Positions 44,501-58,542 of a DNA stretch of 64,000 nt are shown here, one piece after another. Source of the DNA: Chromera velia (taxonomy: Eukaryota > Sar > Chromeraceae); the NCBI GenBank assembly GCA_018398765.1, contig JAHBMJ010004506.1, positions 7,501 through 71,500 on the forward strand, written 5' to 3'. The notes below the pieces were generated by a model. It was given only the letters and a program-made list of their open reading frames with translations, had not been told where the DNA came from and did no database searches. The position numbers and the translations under genes were made by a program. How positions within the stretch are numbered: position 1 is the stretch's first letter; every line of letters starts with the position of its first letter.

Positions 44501-45822
44501 GCATGTGGAGGAATGTCCGCAGGGCTCGGAGGACACTGTCAAGATCTGCAGGGGTGTCGAGGAGGTCTTGGTTTTGTCCAAACGAGAAAAACGCTTCTCC
44601 AACCTGCATCGCAAGCAACGCAACGCAACGTCATGTGTCCGTGTGTGTGATTGCGGAGAACGAGTTGACCCAAAGTGCCGAGCGTGGCAAACCAGACGTG
44701 TGACAATCAAAATGACTGAATTGAAGTTTTCCTCAATCAACGTCGGAGTCGAAAAGGGGACAATGGGCTGCTGGGTGTTTGTTCTCTTCTAACAGCGCTC
44801 AAATAGTCAACTGCCTCTCGCTCACTCACTCACTCACTGACTGACGAACCTTTTGAAGTTGTGAAGGCCTCAGGGGGAACCCGCTCTGCTGCAGCCGTTG
44901 AGGAACGACACAGCCAAACAGAAGTCCCGCGTTATGTCCGATTCTTTTGAATGAGGGTCTCAGTGCCAGAGAGGGAGGCGGGGTGCAGGAGGGGGAACTT
45001 TCAGACCCCCCAGACAGCCGCGGTCCTCCTCCAATTTGCTCTTCTGGACTTTTTGAGGGATCAGATCCCTTTGATGAGGAAATTTTGGCCTCTTTCATTT
45101 TCCGTTTCAAGATCTTTGTTGCGCACTTCATTTTGAAACCTCCTCTTGCAGAAGGATCAAGCCGAAAGGACCGAAACCGTTTGCCTGCCCCGGAGGACAG
45201 AGGGCTCCCCTCTGACAAAGAACCGCGCTCCATTTCTGAAGTGCAACTTTCCCCCTTTGCACACGACAGTTCACTCCGGCTTTCACTGATTGTTCGCCGA
45301 AAGCTTTTGGGACTCATCAAGTGAAAGCTTGACTCCGACGCTGGTCTGTCGGCCCAGGTGGACGCCTCGTCTCGAGTCAGCGGGTCCCATCGGTCTCCCG
45401 CGATGTCGAATGCCGCTCTTCTCTTGGAGAGTATTCGGGTCTCCTCCTGTGGTGCCTCCAGTCCTAAGAGATCGTGTCCGTCTGTAGCAGAGGGAAGAGG
45501 CGATGCGGGTTTGGGAGAACGAGGAGGGCGTCTAGTTGGCGAGACCATTGGGGATGTTTCGTCTATATCATCCTGATCTGACTCCTCTTCGTATTCGACG
45601 TGCACTCTGTCTTTCATTGGCCCTGCAAGCATCTGATCCCGGACGGCTGTGTCTGCTGCTGGACTCTCCTCGTCAGGCAATGCCCTCTCGAGATCCTTCA
45701 GGAATGGATGATTCGCTTCTGCACTGAGGGGCGGCCTCAAAAGCCTCTGAACGATCCACAAAAGCTCATCGAGGTCGTTCACACCCTCTGCAGACGCGGC
45801 CAGCTCCTCATCCTCAGCAAGT
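41515..45822 (-). other. Exon block: long cytosolic tail
   Basis: Exons 45822-44850 (973 nt), 44603-44481, 44111-43774, 43358-43124, 42917-42590, 42353-42311 and 42106-41515 join in phase to the stop. The tail is Ser/Glu/Lys-rich with a short ordered segment (DLDSVLRALRTFLHMHPVVV) and ends in a lysine run (KRREKNKKKK). In 43358-43124 all three frames are partly open; the frame chosen is the only one that fits both neighbouring phases. Confidence 0.6.
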
Positions 45823-48800
45823 CTGCATCCATGCACTCACTCCAAACAAGGTGTAGACAAAATCTATCTGACTTCGCTCTCACTTCACGAAGATGCAGCT
45901 TCAGACAGAAGAACAAACAGGGTACAGGTGCAAAAGATTGACGATCGGGAAAGCGATCGAAGTAGAAATTCCATGAGAGACTAGCTGTCGACCTGCATGG
46001 GCTTTATTGAACGCAAACCAACCTCTGAGAGCAGACGAGGGCCCAACGCAAAAGAAACTCATCAAAAAACTCAGGCGGCTGAAATTTCTTCAACTTCTCT
46101 GCGGTTCCAGCTCCTGATCCTCCACCCTGGTCTGCTGGGGTGCGGCGAATTCCGAAATGAAGACGTCGAGTGGTCCCACTTCTTTTGCTCAGCCCCACCC
46201 TTTTCAGAGCGGCCAGGTTGCGGAAGGAAATGGTTTTCGCCTTTGACAGAGACTTGGACTCTTTCTTCCTGTCACGGGCCAACTCTGTGTCCCATTTGAC
46301 GAGAATATTCCAAACGACCGAGTCAACTTCCAGAAGAATTTTGAGCAACTCCTCTTTTGAGAGAGGTCGACTCCCTTCAAAGACTTTTCCACAACGACCG
46401 AGAAGAAATGAGGAACTCGACACAGAGGCTGCTGTCAGCGCACCCCTAGACTCCTGTACGTCCGCTGCGAAGGTCTCTTCAGTATCAACAAGAAACAGGG
46501 TGTCCTTGCTGACCAGAAAGTCGAATACCGACTCTATCGGGCGGATTGCCTTCTTCAGAATTGGCATTGCCCAAAGGAAGGGCACTCTCACGAGGGTATC
46601 TGGCAGGACAGTGGAGGGGTCGGAGGCGTCGTCCACCTCCCTCAAGAGAGCAGAGAAGTCTGTCACGTACCCAGTCGCAATGACAGCAACAATACGGACC
46701 AAGAGGATTCCATTGAGGGCCAGAATTGCCCCCAGCACCGCCAAGTTCTGGAGTGCCATCATAGACTCCATCAGGAGCATCTGCAAATGTATGGCCGGTT
46801 GAAGAGACGGTCGAAGCGTTACACACAGAGGAAGATCGTTGTTGTGGTTGGGGATGCCTTTCCCCTCATAAACCTTGATTGCCCTGAAACAAACTGACTG
46901 ATGCTCACAGCGGAAATCGTGTAAGAGAGAATCCCCATAGAAATGAAATGTTTTCCAAAGAAAAGAGAGAGACGGATGCGAGAAAACTGCATCCCTTTCC
47001 TCTCTGACCCTGTCTCTCTAACATTCCTTCTTCTTTTCTCCTCTCTTCCTTCCGTGACATCTTTCTCCCTGCATCTCCTCCCCCTCCCCCCCAAGCATTG
47101 AGGGCAGCCTTTCGACGGACCTGGAAGAGAATGAGCGAGAGAAGCCAAAAGCCGAGGGCCTGAGACTCCAGTTTGTTCAAGATGTCGCTGTCTTGACTGT
47201 TGAAAGGACGCAGCCGGCATTGGACGATAAACGAAAATATGGCCAGCCAGACCGCTTGAGAAAGTCTCATATTTGCGTCCTGTCCTGCAGGCACAAAGAG
47301 ATGCAAAGGCGACGCAAACGCAAAAACATGCAGCACGCGAATGGAAGCACCACAATCAATTTTGTGAATCACAAAGGGTCCACAGTTGCTTATTCCCTTG
47401 AGAAGTCGTGTTGATGGATGCGAGTCTGTCCCGTCCTGACCTATATAGAATGCGAGGCAGAGTTGCAGAAGCAGTTTCCTGACGATGATCGTCAGCTCCC
47501 AGAATTCGAAACCTGGACGAAAGCCCTGCACGGAGTCAGACAGTCAGGCAGGCAAAAACAGAACGTTTAGCTTGAGCTTGGAATCTCAAGTCACGAAGTC
47601 AGCTCGGAATGGCGATCGAGGTAGAAACGTTCGGTTGAAATGATTTGCACGTGAATGAAACAAAGTGGACGATACCTGTTTCACTTCAATGTGTTCCTGC
47701 GGAGAAAGGCTCAATGCCGCACTTATTTGAGAAGTATTTGAATCCACTGCACAACTTCAATGAACCTCCAAAGCAACATTTCTGTTGCTCACGACTGTCT
47801 CTGGACGTGTTCAAATTGAATAGGGATTGATGGACTTAGGCTCACTGCTGCTTGCTTCTCTGTCTTTTGCATCGCTGAAAAGGCTTTTCTCACTTCAGAA
47901 CATCTGTTTCCGAGCAAAACACCAATGTCCGCAAGGCGTTAGCAGCGGACCTGGATGAGGAATCCAAAGCGCTGCCGGAAATTTGCACGGTGGGGCCTGT
48001 TGCTCTCCAGCCTCAGTCGTCGAAGTTCCGTCACCAGAGCGATGCCCATCGAAAGGGGGATGACGACTCCCAGGCACACCATGGCACCTGCCGCAATACC
48101 GGACCACCGGGTGTACACATCATCTGCGCACGGGACAGACGGAGCACTCTCAACACGTGTTTCCAGACCCCTTGCCAGGGGCTCGCACCTGCAAGTACAT
48201 CTTCACTTTTTCCATGAGCGTGCTGCTTCCGAAAGCAAGCTTTTCACGTCCAGTATTCAGACTTCTGTCTCTGGTTGAAAAGGCGTTTTGCGGATTGCGC
48301 AGCAAAGTGCGCAGCATCCAAGTGAAACATGTAGCAAATTGTGGAGGTTCGAAGTGAAGACAGAAAAAAGTGGAAGTGCCTCACAGAATGAGATGATGGT
48401 CATCGAAGAATGGAGTAGGAAATAAAAAACCAGAACATCAATACTGCTGCAGTCAAGCAGCTAGGCAGCAGATGTACCTGAGAACTCCCAAAAGTTCCTC
48501 AAAAGAACCTTCGAACATCAAGAAAAAAAGGACAATGTACCTGCATGGACACACACATGCACACACAAATAAGGGACGGGATGAGTGGACGTAGAATGTC
48601 TCAAACATTCAGGGGCGCAGACTGGAGGCGCAACCGCCCAAGCGGCATGCAGCATTTGCACGGTATCAACTTCCAGCGCTCATTTTGGTATCGAAAGGCG
48701 GGCCTGCAAATTGCAGAGGTCACGCACGCATGGAGTCGGTAATAGGTGGGCTCGAGATGATTTCATCGTGGTGGCTGATTTTGAAGTGCCAATCTTCTCT

Positions 48801-51800
48801 CGCAAATAGAAAACGTAGTACTTTAACCCTGACAAGAGGACTCGCTGCCGGACTGCCGGACTGACTGACACAGAGATCATGTCCTCCATGAGAGATTTGA
48901 GAAGTCGCAAAAGTGCAGGGAGCCCCTTCGGTTGGGGCCCCTGGGCGGGGATAGGGAAGTCGTATCTGCAAGCACACATTCAGTTGAGTATAGGAAGCGA
49001 TCGAGCGATACAGAAGACGACGAAGAGGGCGAAAGGGTCTCTGTCGTGGATGCTTCTGATGGAGAGACCGACAGCAAGACAGAGCGCGCGCATGGACAAT
49101 TGGAAACAGGCACTCTGACAGAAGGAAGGGTAGAGTCTGGGAACATCGGAGAGAGGATGACGATTGAAGAATGATCGTTTTGACTGACCTCCAAATCCCG
49201 AACACCCTTTTGTTTCGCCGTCTCCAGGATTCCAACCTGGCAAGGTGTCTCTTCTGGGCTTCGGTCAATCCGGCTGCTCTCACTCTGTTTTCAACTTCCC
49301 TTTGAAGCTCCTGGTGTTTCCTGGCCAACTCCCAGGCTCCTTCTTTCTCCTTCTCTTGAAAAGCGGCTGACTGCAAACTCGCACTTGGGCCAGGAGACAG
49401 ACTTCCTGTCTCTTCCAGAGGAGGTAAGCGGACGTGCTGACGTTGAGAGGTCTCTCCTGCATGATCCCAGTTGGTCTCTGCAGAAAGTGCCTTTTTATCC
49501 TCCAGTTGTGCTTCCAAAGTGCGTCTCTTCAGGTTTCTGAAAGGACATAGAAATGTACATGCAAAATGTGAAGGAAAGCAAAAAGTGAGGGGAAAAAATG
49601 GAGCTTTCGTTCCTCCTTCTGTCGACATTTTTCATTATGCATAGCTGTTCGTTTCTGTCCGAGTTTCTCTGCGTCTTCCTTCACCATAGCGTGACCGACC
49701 GTCTTTCTACACGTCTTTTCATTTGCTTCTGCTGGTCTGTTCTGCCCACCACATCTCCCTCACAACTTCCTTTTGGAGCAATTCAGCCCAACCTTTTCAA
49801 GGGAAGGCAAACAAAGTTTGAACGAACAAACAAAGGAAGGAAGGAAGGAAGGAAAAACCGAATCGATCAATTATGGAGGAGGAAGGAAAGAAGAAAGTAA
49901 GCCAGGAAAGAAGGAAGGAGGGGCCCACTCACTCGACGATTGAGGCGCCAAACACGATGGAGGCTCCCAGGAGAGTGAGGAAGACACCCGAAGCGACCAT
50001 CTTGAGGGTGTTCATGATTTTCAAAATGATAAATGCTTCATCGGCAGCGTAGCTGCAGTGCAGAGACAGGGGCGGATCGAGCCATAAAGAAGTGCTCAGT
50101 GTGGCTGAGGACCGGTGAATATACATACAGAAAGATCACTGAGCAGGTCAGCAAGGGAAAGCAAATAGAAGGGAAAAGCACTGCCCAAACCAGCAAGAGA
50201 GAGAAGCTGCTCCACTTCATTCACGGAAGATCGGTGACGACTGAAGGCAGTGTCTCCTATTTTTCTATTGAAATAATTAACTTCCTCACCCTGCATTCAC
50301 GAGCATGGGTTCGATGATGCAGTCGGTCGAGAGGACGCGGTTGATGGCGGGAATGCCGGGAAGGAGATCGTGGAGGGAGGGGAAGCCCTCAGGCAGAGGC
50401 AGGTTCAGGTGGATCATGCCGATAAATCCCATGAGGGAGAGGAAGTTCAGGAGCGTTCCTGCAGCATGCCGTCAAAAAAGGATTGGATGAATTGAAGACA
50501 GAGGATGGGGAACAAAGGAAGGTAAATGCAGATGCAAGTGATGGTTTGCAACTGGATGGCAGTTGTCGGAAAGTGCGCCTACGAGAACGAACAGCAGAGA
50601 AGTAAAAACAATGCATTCTCCAGCTTCACGAGGGGGGATACAAAAGCCCAGCAAGGTAGAAGTGGCCCTTGACGGACGGCTGAGTGGCGCATCAGAGGGG
50701 TACAAAGCGGATCAAAGCATCGATGTAGGCAAAAGGGGTCTGGGTGATTCTTGAGGTTTGGAAAAGATCAATTTGTGTGCCAATTTCTGCACGGCACCTT
50801 TACAGAAATACCACCGACAGAAAGACAGACAGACTGACTGATGGCGAAGATGTGTGTCTTCTCGTCGTCCTCCGAAGGAACGGCGTTCATTGCAGTATAG
50901 AAGATCACCGATACCTGATTGCAAGGAAAGAAGGAAGGAAGAAAGAAAGAAACAACGAAAGAAAAAAAAGGAACTTGAATGAATGAATTAATCAATGAAG
51001 GAATAAATAAATAAATAAATAAATAAATAAAAGAAAGAAAGAAAGAAATACAGCTTTTTTGCTTCTCCCAAATAAGAAGCAAACTGAAGCTGGCAGACCA
51101 CCCCGGGCTCCGTGCGGTAGAAGCCTACGTCGCATTGCGAGCAGACAGGCTGCAAAGATGCATGTCGACACACGATCCGGCAGACCGGGCAAGCAAAACT
51201 CAAATGCATGTACATTCAGTAGTTTTTGGCGTGTCCGACAGTGTCATTGGCTCTTCGCAGCTGCTGTACATCTCTTTTCTGGACGACGTCGCTGCCAGTA
51301 CGCTTGTCAACGCAGGAACAATGAAAATCTCCCATGTCGAACTCTGGATGGCGCGACCGAAGGGACGATGAATTGTTTTCAAAGCTGGCATAATGTATGG
51401 TCTCGAAAAAGAGCTCTCTCAGACTGAAACAACCGTGGCTCGATCAAATGATCGTTCACTGACCCCTCTCATTCCCTCAACGCAAGTCACGTTGGCCTGT
51501 GCGTAACCACTGTCGGTCTCGCTGAAGACCGTCTCTTCGCACGTCTGCCCGATCGGACACTTCACCACCACGGCGGTGGGAAACATTTGGGCCAGCGCGT
51601 AGCTGCAACATAGCCAGGCCAGGGCAGAGGAGGCATCGTTATCTTCAGTGCAGCACACAAACAACCGTACACATGTGCAGTTCAAAAGCTTCAAAAAACG
51701 CACAAAGCGCGTCCTCCAGTCATCACACACCGTGGCAGACAAAAAGTGAAAGTTTTTTTCTGCCAAAAAAAAAAAGAATCGCGAAGCTTGCTTGCTTGTC

Positions 51801-54800
51801 TTGCTCACCCACCCGGTGTCCGGTCGGGGTCGGGGATGCTGTCCTGCTTCGTAAACGTTTTCCTTCATGCCCACATATTAATTTCCGTCCGTCTGGAGCC
51901 TGCGCGATTGCTTTGACTGTGATGCAGTCTCCTTCTGGGTATCAAGGAGAGTGCCGTCGGACCGGAGCTCCTTCGATTTTCCAAAGAGATTCCCCAAGCA
52001 AGAACTGGAGGCAGGGCATGGCTCGCATGTTCCGGCAGTCCAGAAAGAGTAGTCATCTGCAATTGAAGAAACACATGCGGAAACATTCTCCTCGAATGTG
52101 CGTGAGGAGGAAAGAGAACAAAAGGGAAGACGTAAAACGCGCAGGTCCTGGACAGCATGCAGTCAGCGGAGCAGCAAAGAACTCTCCAAAACAGCACATG
52201 TGCCACGAGGTGTTCAAACGTGCCCCGCAGGCGTTTCCACCTGGGTTGCGTGCAGGTTTTTCTGTCTCTCTGAGTTTTTGCTGTATTTGCCGTTTTTGAT
52301 CGTCTTTCTGTTCACTACAGCCCTATGCTTAGAGGTTGAAACCATCAAAACCGCAAATCCGACCTACCGAGGGCATTCGGTCTCTCCTCTGCGTTGTCTG
52401 CAGGTACAAAGTAGAACCCCCTGTTGCACGCGCACGCGCTGGGGTGAGTGCTGTCTTGGGGACTCTGAGAGTTCTGAATGCAGTCCTGGCAGACAGGGTG
52501 GGTTTTCGTCCTGTCCACTCGCTGCCGCTCTTCAAAGGAGATTCCGCGGAGGTCCTGCCAGAATCCCGCACTGCATCGAGGAGCAAGATGGACTGTATGA
52601 AATCAAGTATGCAAAGAAAGAAGACTGCTCTCTCCAGGTCTCCCTTTCTCTTTCTCTCTCTCGACAGCATTGATGACCGGAGGAGTGCATCAGCTGAGTA
52701 TCCATTTACTGATCGAATCTGCGAGGCCTCAAGAAACCTCATCAACCAAGAATCAATGCGTGAAGGCTTTCTTGAGACTTCAAGAAGACCAAATCCCTTC
52801 GATCCTGTTGTTGTCTCACTGCACAACATAAGTCTGATCTACAAGCGTGCAGTGGCAATTTCTCCTGCATGGACCTTCCTTGTTCCTCTCTTGAAAACAG
52901 ACGTGCAGCCTTTAGACCAGTCGCTTGCTCTTGTATCACACCAACCGGCATATGCAGGGTCCGGTCTGAGATTCCCTCTCCGATCCATATGGACATGCAA
53001 TGACCCGAACGAGGAAATTGCAGCTCCCCGAGTTCCCAGATGTGTCTGTTGCCTGCACTGTCACTGTGGTCTGTCCAGGCAGAAACGACGAGCCACTCGA
53101 ATGGCTGAAGGACAACTTTATCTGCATTGACGAACAATTGATTCGTTTACACAAACAGCAAAACAAATTTCTCCCTTCATCGTTCTCGTCTCTTATGCAC
53201 AAAGTGCTTGAAGACATACTGCAGAACGTGCACGAAAGAAACAAAGACATGCAGCCACGCCGACGTATGACCTGACAGACTGACTGACTCGATTCGGAGC
53301 ATCGACGTTATCGAATACCACGGGGCGGACAGGGAAGTTCACGGGGAGGGGGTCTAGGCGGATCTGGTTTTTGTTGATGTTGGGGGGGCAGAGGACGGTG
53401 GGCGCCTCCTTATCTGCAGAGAGCAGGTAGAAAGTGGAAATACAACGGCAGAAGACAACAAAATAAAGATTATGCACGATCAAGCCCGCAGGAGAAGACA
53501 TCGACCGTGCAGTGGAGGATCGACAGACGGAAAGACGGACGGACCTTTCACGTTCACCCTGAATGAACAGGACCCGGTGTTCCCCTCAGTGTCCGTCGCT
53601 ATGATTGTCACATCTGTGCTGCCAGCAGGAAACCCCCGAGGCACTGCAGGGTTGCTGACAACACTCGCGACTCCTCCCGGATCTGTGATGGTCACAAAGT
53701 GGAAGGACCCCAGTTGGGCTGTGGAGGAGGAAGGATCGGTCTGGATTGTGTAGTCGGGACACTCCAAGGACGGTGGCGTCACATCTGCATTCATTCAATC
53801 CCTCATGTAGGCCCAGAGACCGTCCAACGTAAATTATTATTATTATTTGTTTTTTTTTTTAATTATGTGGAGTCATCATTTCCAGTGGTCGTTCGTTTCA
53901 TGAAGATCTCGGGACACAATTGTAGACGAACCGCAAGGGATGCCAAGAACACACGAATCCTTTCTAATGCATCTGGCTCAAAGTAGTGTGCTGGCTTTCT
54001 TGCTTCTCCCCGAATGCAACCAAGGGCCATTAAGGGACACCTCCATAACATCCATGCCCCGGAGTGACAGAAGAGCTGTATGGGAAGGCGCAGATGAAAA
54101 TATCCCCAAACGTTACAGCACGAATGCAGACTGGTCGTCATACAACAAAAAGGGGGGGGGAGCGCAAGATTCTGAAGTTCCTCAACCACCTACACATATG
54201 CGGAAAAAATGGCGAAATAAGGTTATTTCTGCCTCTACTCTCGTTTCCATGCAGCTCACCTTTACAGACTGTCCTTATGTTGTAGTCGTTCCACCTTGCC
54301 TCCTTTCTGAGAGGAACGGCGTTGCAGGTCTTTGAGGAGTCTCCGTAGAGAATCATGGGGGGCGGGCAGGAGAACGTCACCGAGCTGCAGAATGAATTGA
54401 AGGAATTTGGGGATAGATCATAGAGTAAGAACAACTTATGAGCTGGCAGGTGAGGTGGCGAGTAAAGGTATCTATGTATCTATCCCGTGACATGCCCCGA
54501 GACCCATGCAGATCTCAACATGCAGCGGAGTTTTGCAAAGGGGGGACAGATGCAGACTACAATACCAAGGTGCAGATTGCCCGGCTAGTAAGAATCGATT
54601 TTTCCTTAGCTAATGAGGCACACAAAGAGTCAAGCCACCCCTTTCAGCCAACACAGACCTCATTTACGTTTCTGAACAGCCGCAGACGGATAGAATGAGA
54701 TCAAAAGAAAAAACAACGAATCGATTCTTTCATCCTCATGCATGACGCAGAGTAACTTGTCGCCAGAAAAAAGCAAGCATGCAAAAAAAAGCAAGAGATT

Positions 54801-57800
54801 CTTCATGACTCAAATCTACACCACATGCAGACTGACTCCCCCGTCTTCCAGCTCAACCCATCTGGAGGGCCTCGAGGAGTCATGAACCCATAAGTCGGTG
54901 CCTCGGGGGTCTCTTCTGAACACGCCACAGCTGCCCAGAACGCAAAAAGCAGAAGAAGGACGAAGGAAGAATCAAAAAGCAAAAGGAACTCGAACAGCAA
55001 AAGATGAAAAGGTCTCGAAAAACGCATGCACCCAATGTGCCTTGCTCCATCGATGGCTATCAAGAGGGACGGTCCATCAGAGTATCTCGGTCAAATCCAA
55101 AAACCCCCACCCACCCACCCACGGACCAGCGCATCCAGAGGTCCCAGCGTCCTCTTGCCACAGAGCCAGGGGAGGGTCTGCCCCCTCCACCCCCATGCAA
55201 CTCACTGTCTGGCTGCCCACGTGCAGGTACCCATCGTTGCATCTGAAGAGCGAGAGAAGCAGAGGCATGAGTGACGTCAGCACGGATGAAAGCCCATCGC
55301 GATGGAGACAGAATACAAACAGACTATGCAATCATCCATTGAGAAAGACAGATGGGCAATCCGAAATCAGCGTGGTGGATAAGAGAAGAGAGGAGAGGAG
55401 AGAGAGATGTAAAGGACTGACGTGAAGGTGGCCGAGTCGAGAGGCTGCCAGAATCCCTTAGGAGGACTCGAGGGAGTCATCGTGCCCCCTACAGGCACAC
55501 TCGGACCCTCACCGCCACACTCCACCGCTGCCCGCATGTAGACATGAAGTTTCAGGGGCAAACACAAGAATCGCCTGCCGAATCTCGCTCTGAATTCCAG
55601 CTACAATCATTACGAGAAAAACGGGTCTCTCTAATGGGCGACGTGTCTCTTCAGATACACGCGGGTGGTCGAAGACAGGGCTTCGGGGGACCAACAAGAT
55701 TGAAGAGACTTACAAATATTCAGGAGAACTAAATGAATGCAGGCATAACTGACGTGTACAAAAGGCCGCGGAGGTCAGTGGGAAAGCTGCCGTGAGCTGA
55801 GTGACAGCCTCACATTTGACGGTCGCGCTCCCCGCCCCTCTGTCAACAGAGAACCCGGGAGGACACCTGAAGGTAGCCTGCACTCTCCCGTTCGAACATT
55901 CAACGGCTGCATGACTCGTCTCTGATGTACAGTGACGTGCTCAAGCGGAAGGAGAAGTAAATGTGAAGAGACTCTCGAATGTACGTAAAAGAAAATCCAG
56001 AGAAACAGGGTTACAATCCAGAGAGGTGGAAATCAATGTACACATACTTCGTCCGCGACCATTCCGCTCACCTCGGCTCCTGTCGTTGCAACGAGTGCTG
56101 GGTTGGAGAACTCGAGCCACCCGGGAGAAGCAATTGAGGGTCGATTTTCGCAGAGTACAGCTGCAGCACATTCCATCAAGCAAACAGAAGGAAAGAGTGG
56201 TTGTGATCAATTCTATCACCCAAGCACGAGAGAGACTGTGGGATAGAAGAGGGATTTAAGGAGTCAGGAGACAGCAAAAACCTCTGCGATAGAAAAGCGA
56301 AGCAGCTGCACGAAGTCGCAGGTATGAAAACATGTGATGGGGTACCAACACAAGAGGTGCAGCTGGAGACGATCAAGAGACACACAATGGAAAGTGATGA
56401 AATAAAGTAAGTGAAAGGCATGGACTAAAGCGACAGGCAGTTTTCGAGGCGCCCGTGATGGAACTTTCCATGAACCCCGCCCTTCGTGTATGCAGGCCCA
56501 CCGACCTTCACAGAACGGTCCCTGAAACCAGGGGAGCAGCTGCACGAGAACGAGCCGCTGGTATCGGTGCACTCGGCAGTGTGCTCTACTCCGCCGCTGC
56601 TGTGGTTGTACCTGTGTGCAAAGTGAAAATCAACACAAGACCAGAGGAAGTTGAGAATGCGATGGCCGGAAGTTTTGCCCGATCAAGGAAGGTGCAATGC
56701 TGACGATAAAAGCCAAAAGGCCTGGGCTGTGCTGGATGTTCAAGTCTGCCTGCCTTACCATTAAAGTGTCTGTCTAACACGCTCATGCAGGCATCCAGAC
56801 ATGATGACTGAGTTACTCACTGACCGAATGCTGCAGCTGTGGATCCCCAGAGCGCATTCGTTACGATCTGCAAGCACCCGTCCATTCATTCGTCTGTGGA
56901 TCCATTCCGCAGACACAGTTTGAATGGGTGGGATCATTTTAGTCATATGTGCAAAGGTGAAGCCTCTAAGTTCATTTTTGCTGATATCACATTGGGGTTC
57001 GGAAGGCTTGTTTTGTCGTCACATGTTGCTGTTGTGTGAAACCAAAACGAACTAAATGCACTTTACGTCTCCATGCAAGCTCAAGGGAACATTTCTTCTT
57101 ACCAGAAGGGAAAAAAGTAAAAACAACATACCGCAGATGTCCTCACTCCCCAAAGTCAAATCCCCTGGGCACACACAAGCGACAGAGAGATCCACCCGGA
57201 CAGTACTGCCGGAACCCGCCGTCCGAACGTTGTAGAACTCTCCCGGCAAGCCCTGCTCGCTCGAATGATGCAGACATGCAGGAGAATCGCACAGAAAAAG
57301 TCAACCATGTTGGACGAATGCAAGAAGTGGGCGCTTTGGAGGTTGTACAAACAAGAAATACACAGAAGAAGTTCTGCAGTCCTGACGGATGTGCAGAACC
57401 GATTCCTGAAAGCCAAAGGAGAGAAAGAAACGCAATAAGTTTTCCCTTTTGGAGCGGTCCATGATACAAAACTCAAACGGAACCAAGAGGCTCAATGGAA
57501 GAGACGTAGAGAAAGAAAGAGAACAATCAATACACAAGGTTCAAAAGTGCCTTTTCAATTCTTTGGTCTTCTTGAGAAAGCCAGACTCCATGATGCAAGG
57601 TGATTGACTGACCTCCATGCTGATTGTCGAAGCCAGTGGATTCGAGGGACATCCCATGGCTCCATCATCTGACGCCGTGCCCCTGCATGCAGCACAATAC
57701 AGATTTCCTTCACAGCTCAGGGGCCTGTGTCAACGCCTGAAGGTGAGAATATCTCATTGCTCAGCTTCTTTCCATCATGCACGCACAATAAATTAGAGTG

Positions 57801-58499
57801 GAGGCATGAATCGGTGCTGAGTGAAATAGCTGAAGTCAGGAAAATACCTGCCGACATTCTCTTTGTCCGTGGCTGACCGGCAAGTATCGTTTGCGAGGTT
57901 GCTCACAGATATGCCAGTGTCTTGCAACGTCACCCCATTACATGTGGACGCCCTGAGCGTTTTGTTCGGCAGCGTCTGGGAGCCAACCTGCGCGCAGGAG
58001 GGACAAACGGATAAAAAGGTTCTCAAGGCAGCCCCTCTCTCTATACCTTGGGATAGCAAGAGGTCCAAGAAATGTGTCGTGCGAAGCTTCTCTCGGAAGT
58101 TTCACAAGTCGCGCGGTTCTTTCCGTGCACACATTTTTTGTCCCCAAGTATGGAAGGGCTGTACTGAATGTATGAAGGCACACACGCCCTGCACAGACTG
58201 ACGAGCTCTCTACTCCCGTGTCAGGCGAAGTGATTGACCACCCAATTGACTGAATGACTGCGTGGCTGACCAGGTACGGCTGGGGCATGTTGACTTTAAC
58301 AAAGGTGGCTAGGGAGTTTGTCTCAAAGAGGCACACGTCAGGGGGAACTCCGCTGACAACCGTCCTGCAAGCAGTCAGTAATTAGAGAAAAGAACAGAAG
58401 AGGAGAGAAGAGAAGAGAGCAGAGCGGGAAAAACAAACGCACCATAACAATCGGCAAGCATTGAAGAGGGAGCCAAGATCAAGACAGTATACACAGTGT

Positions 58500-58542
<43 letters not shown>
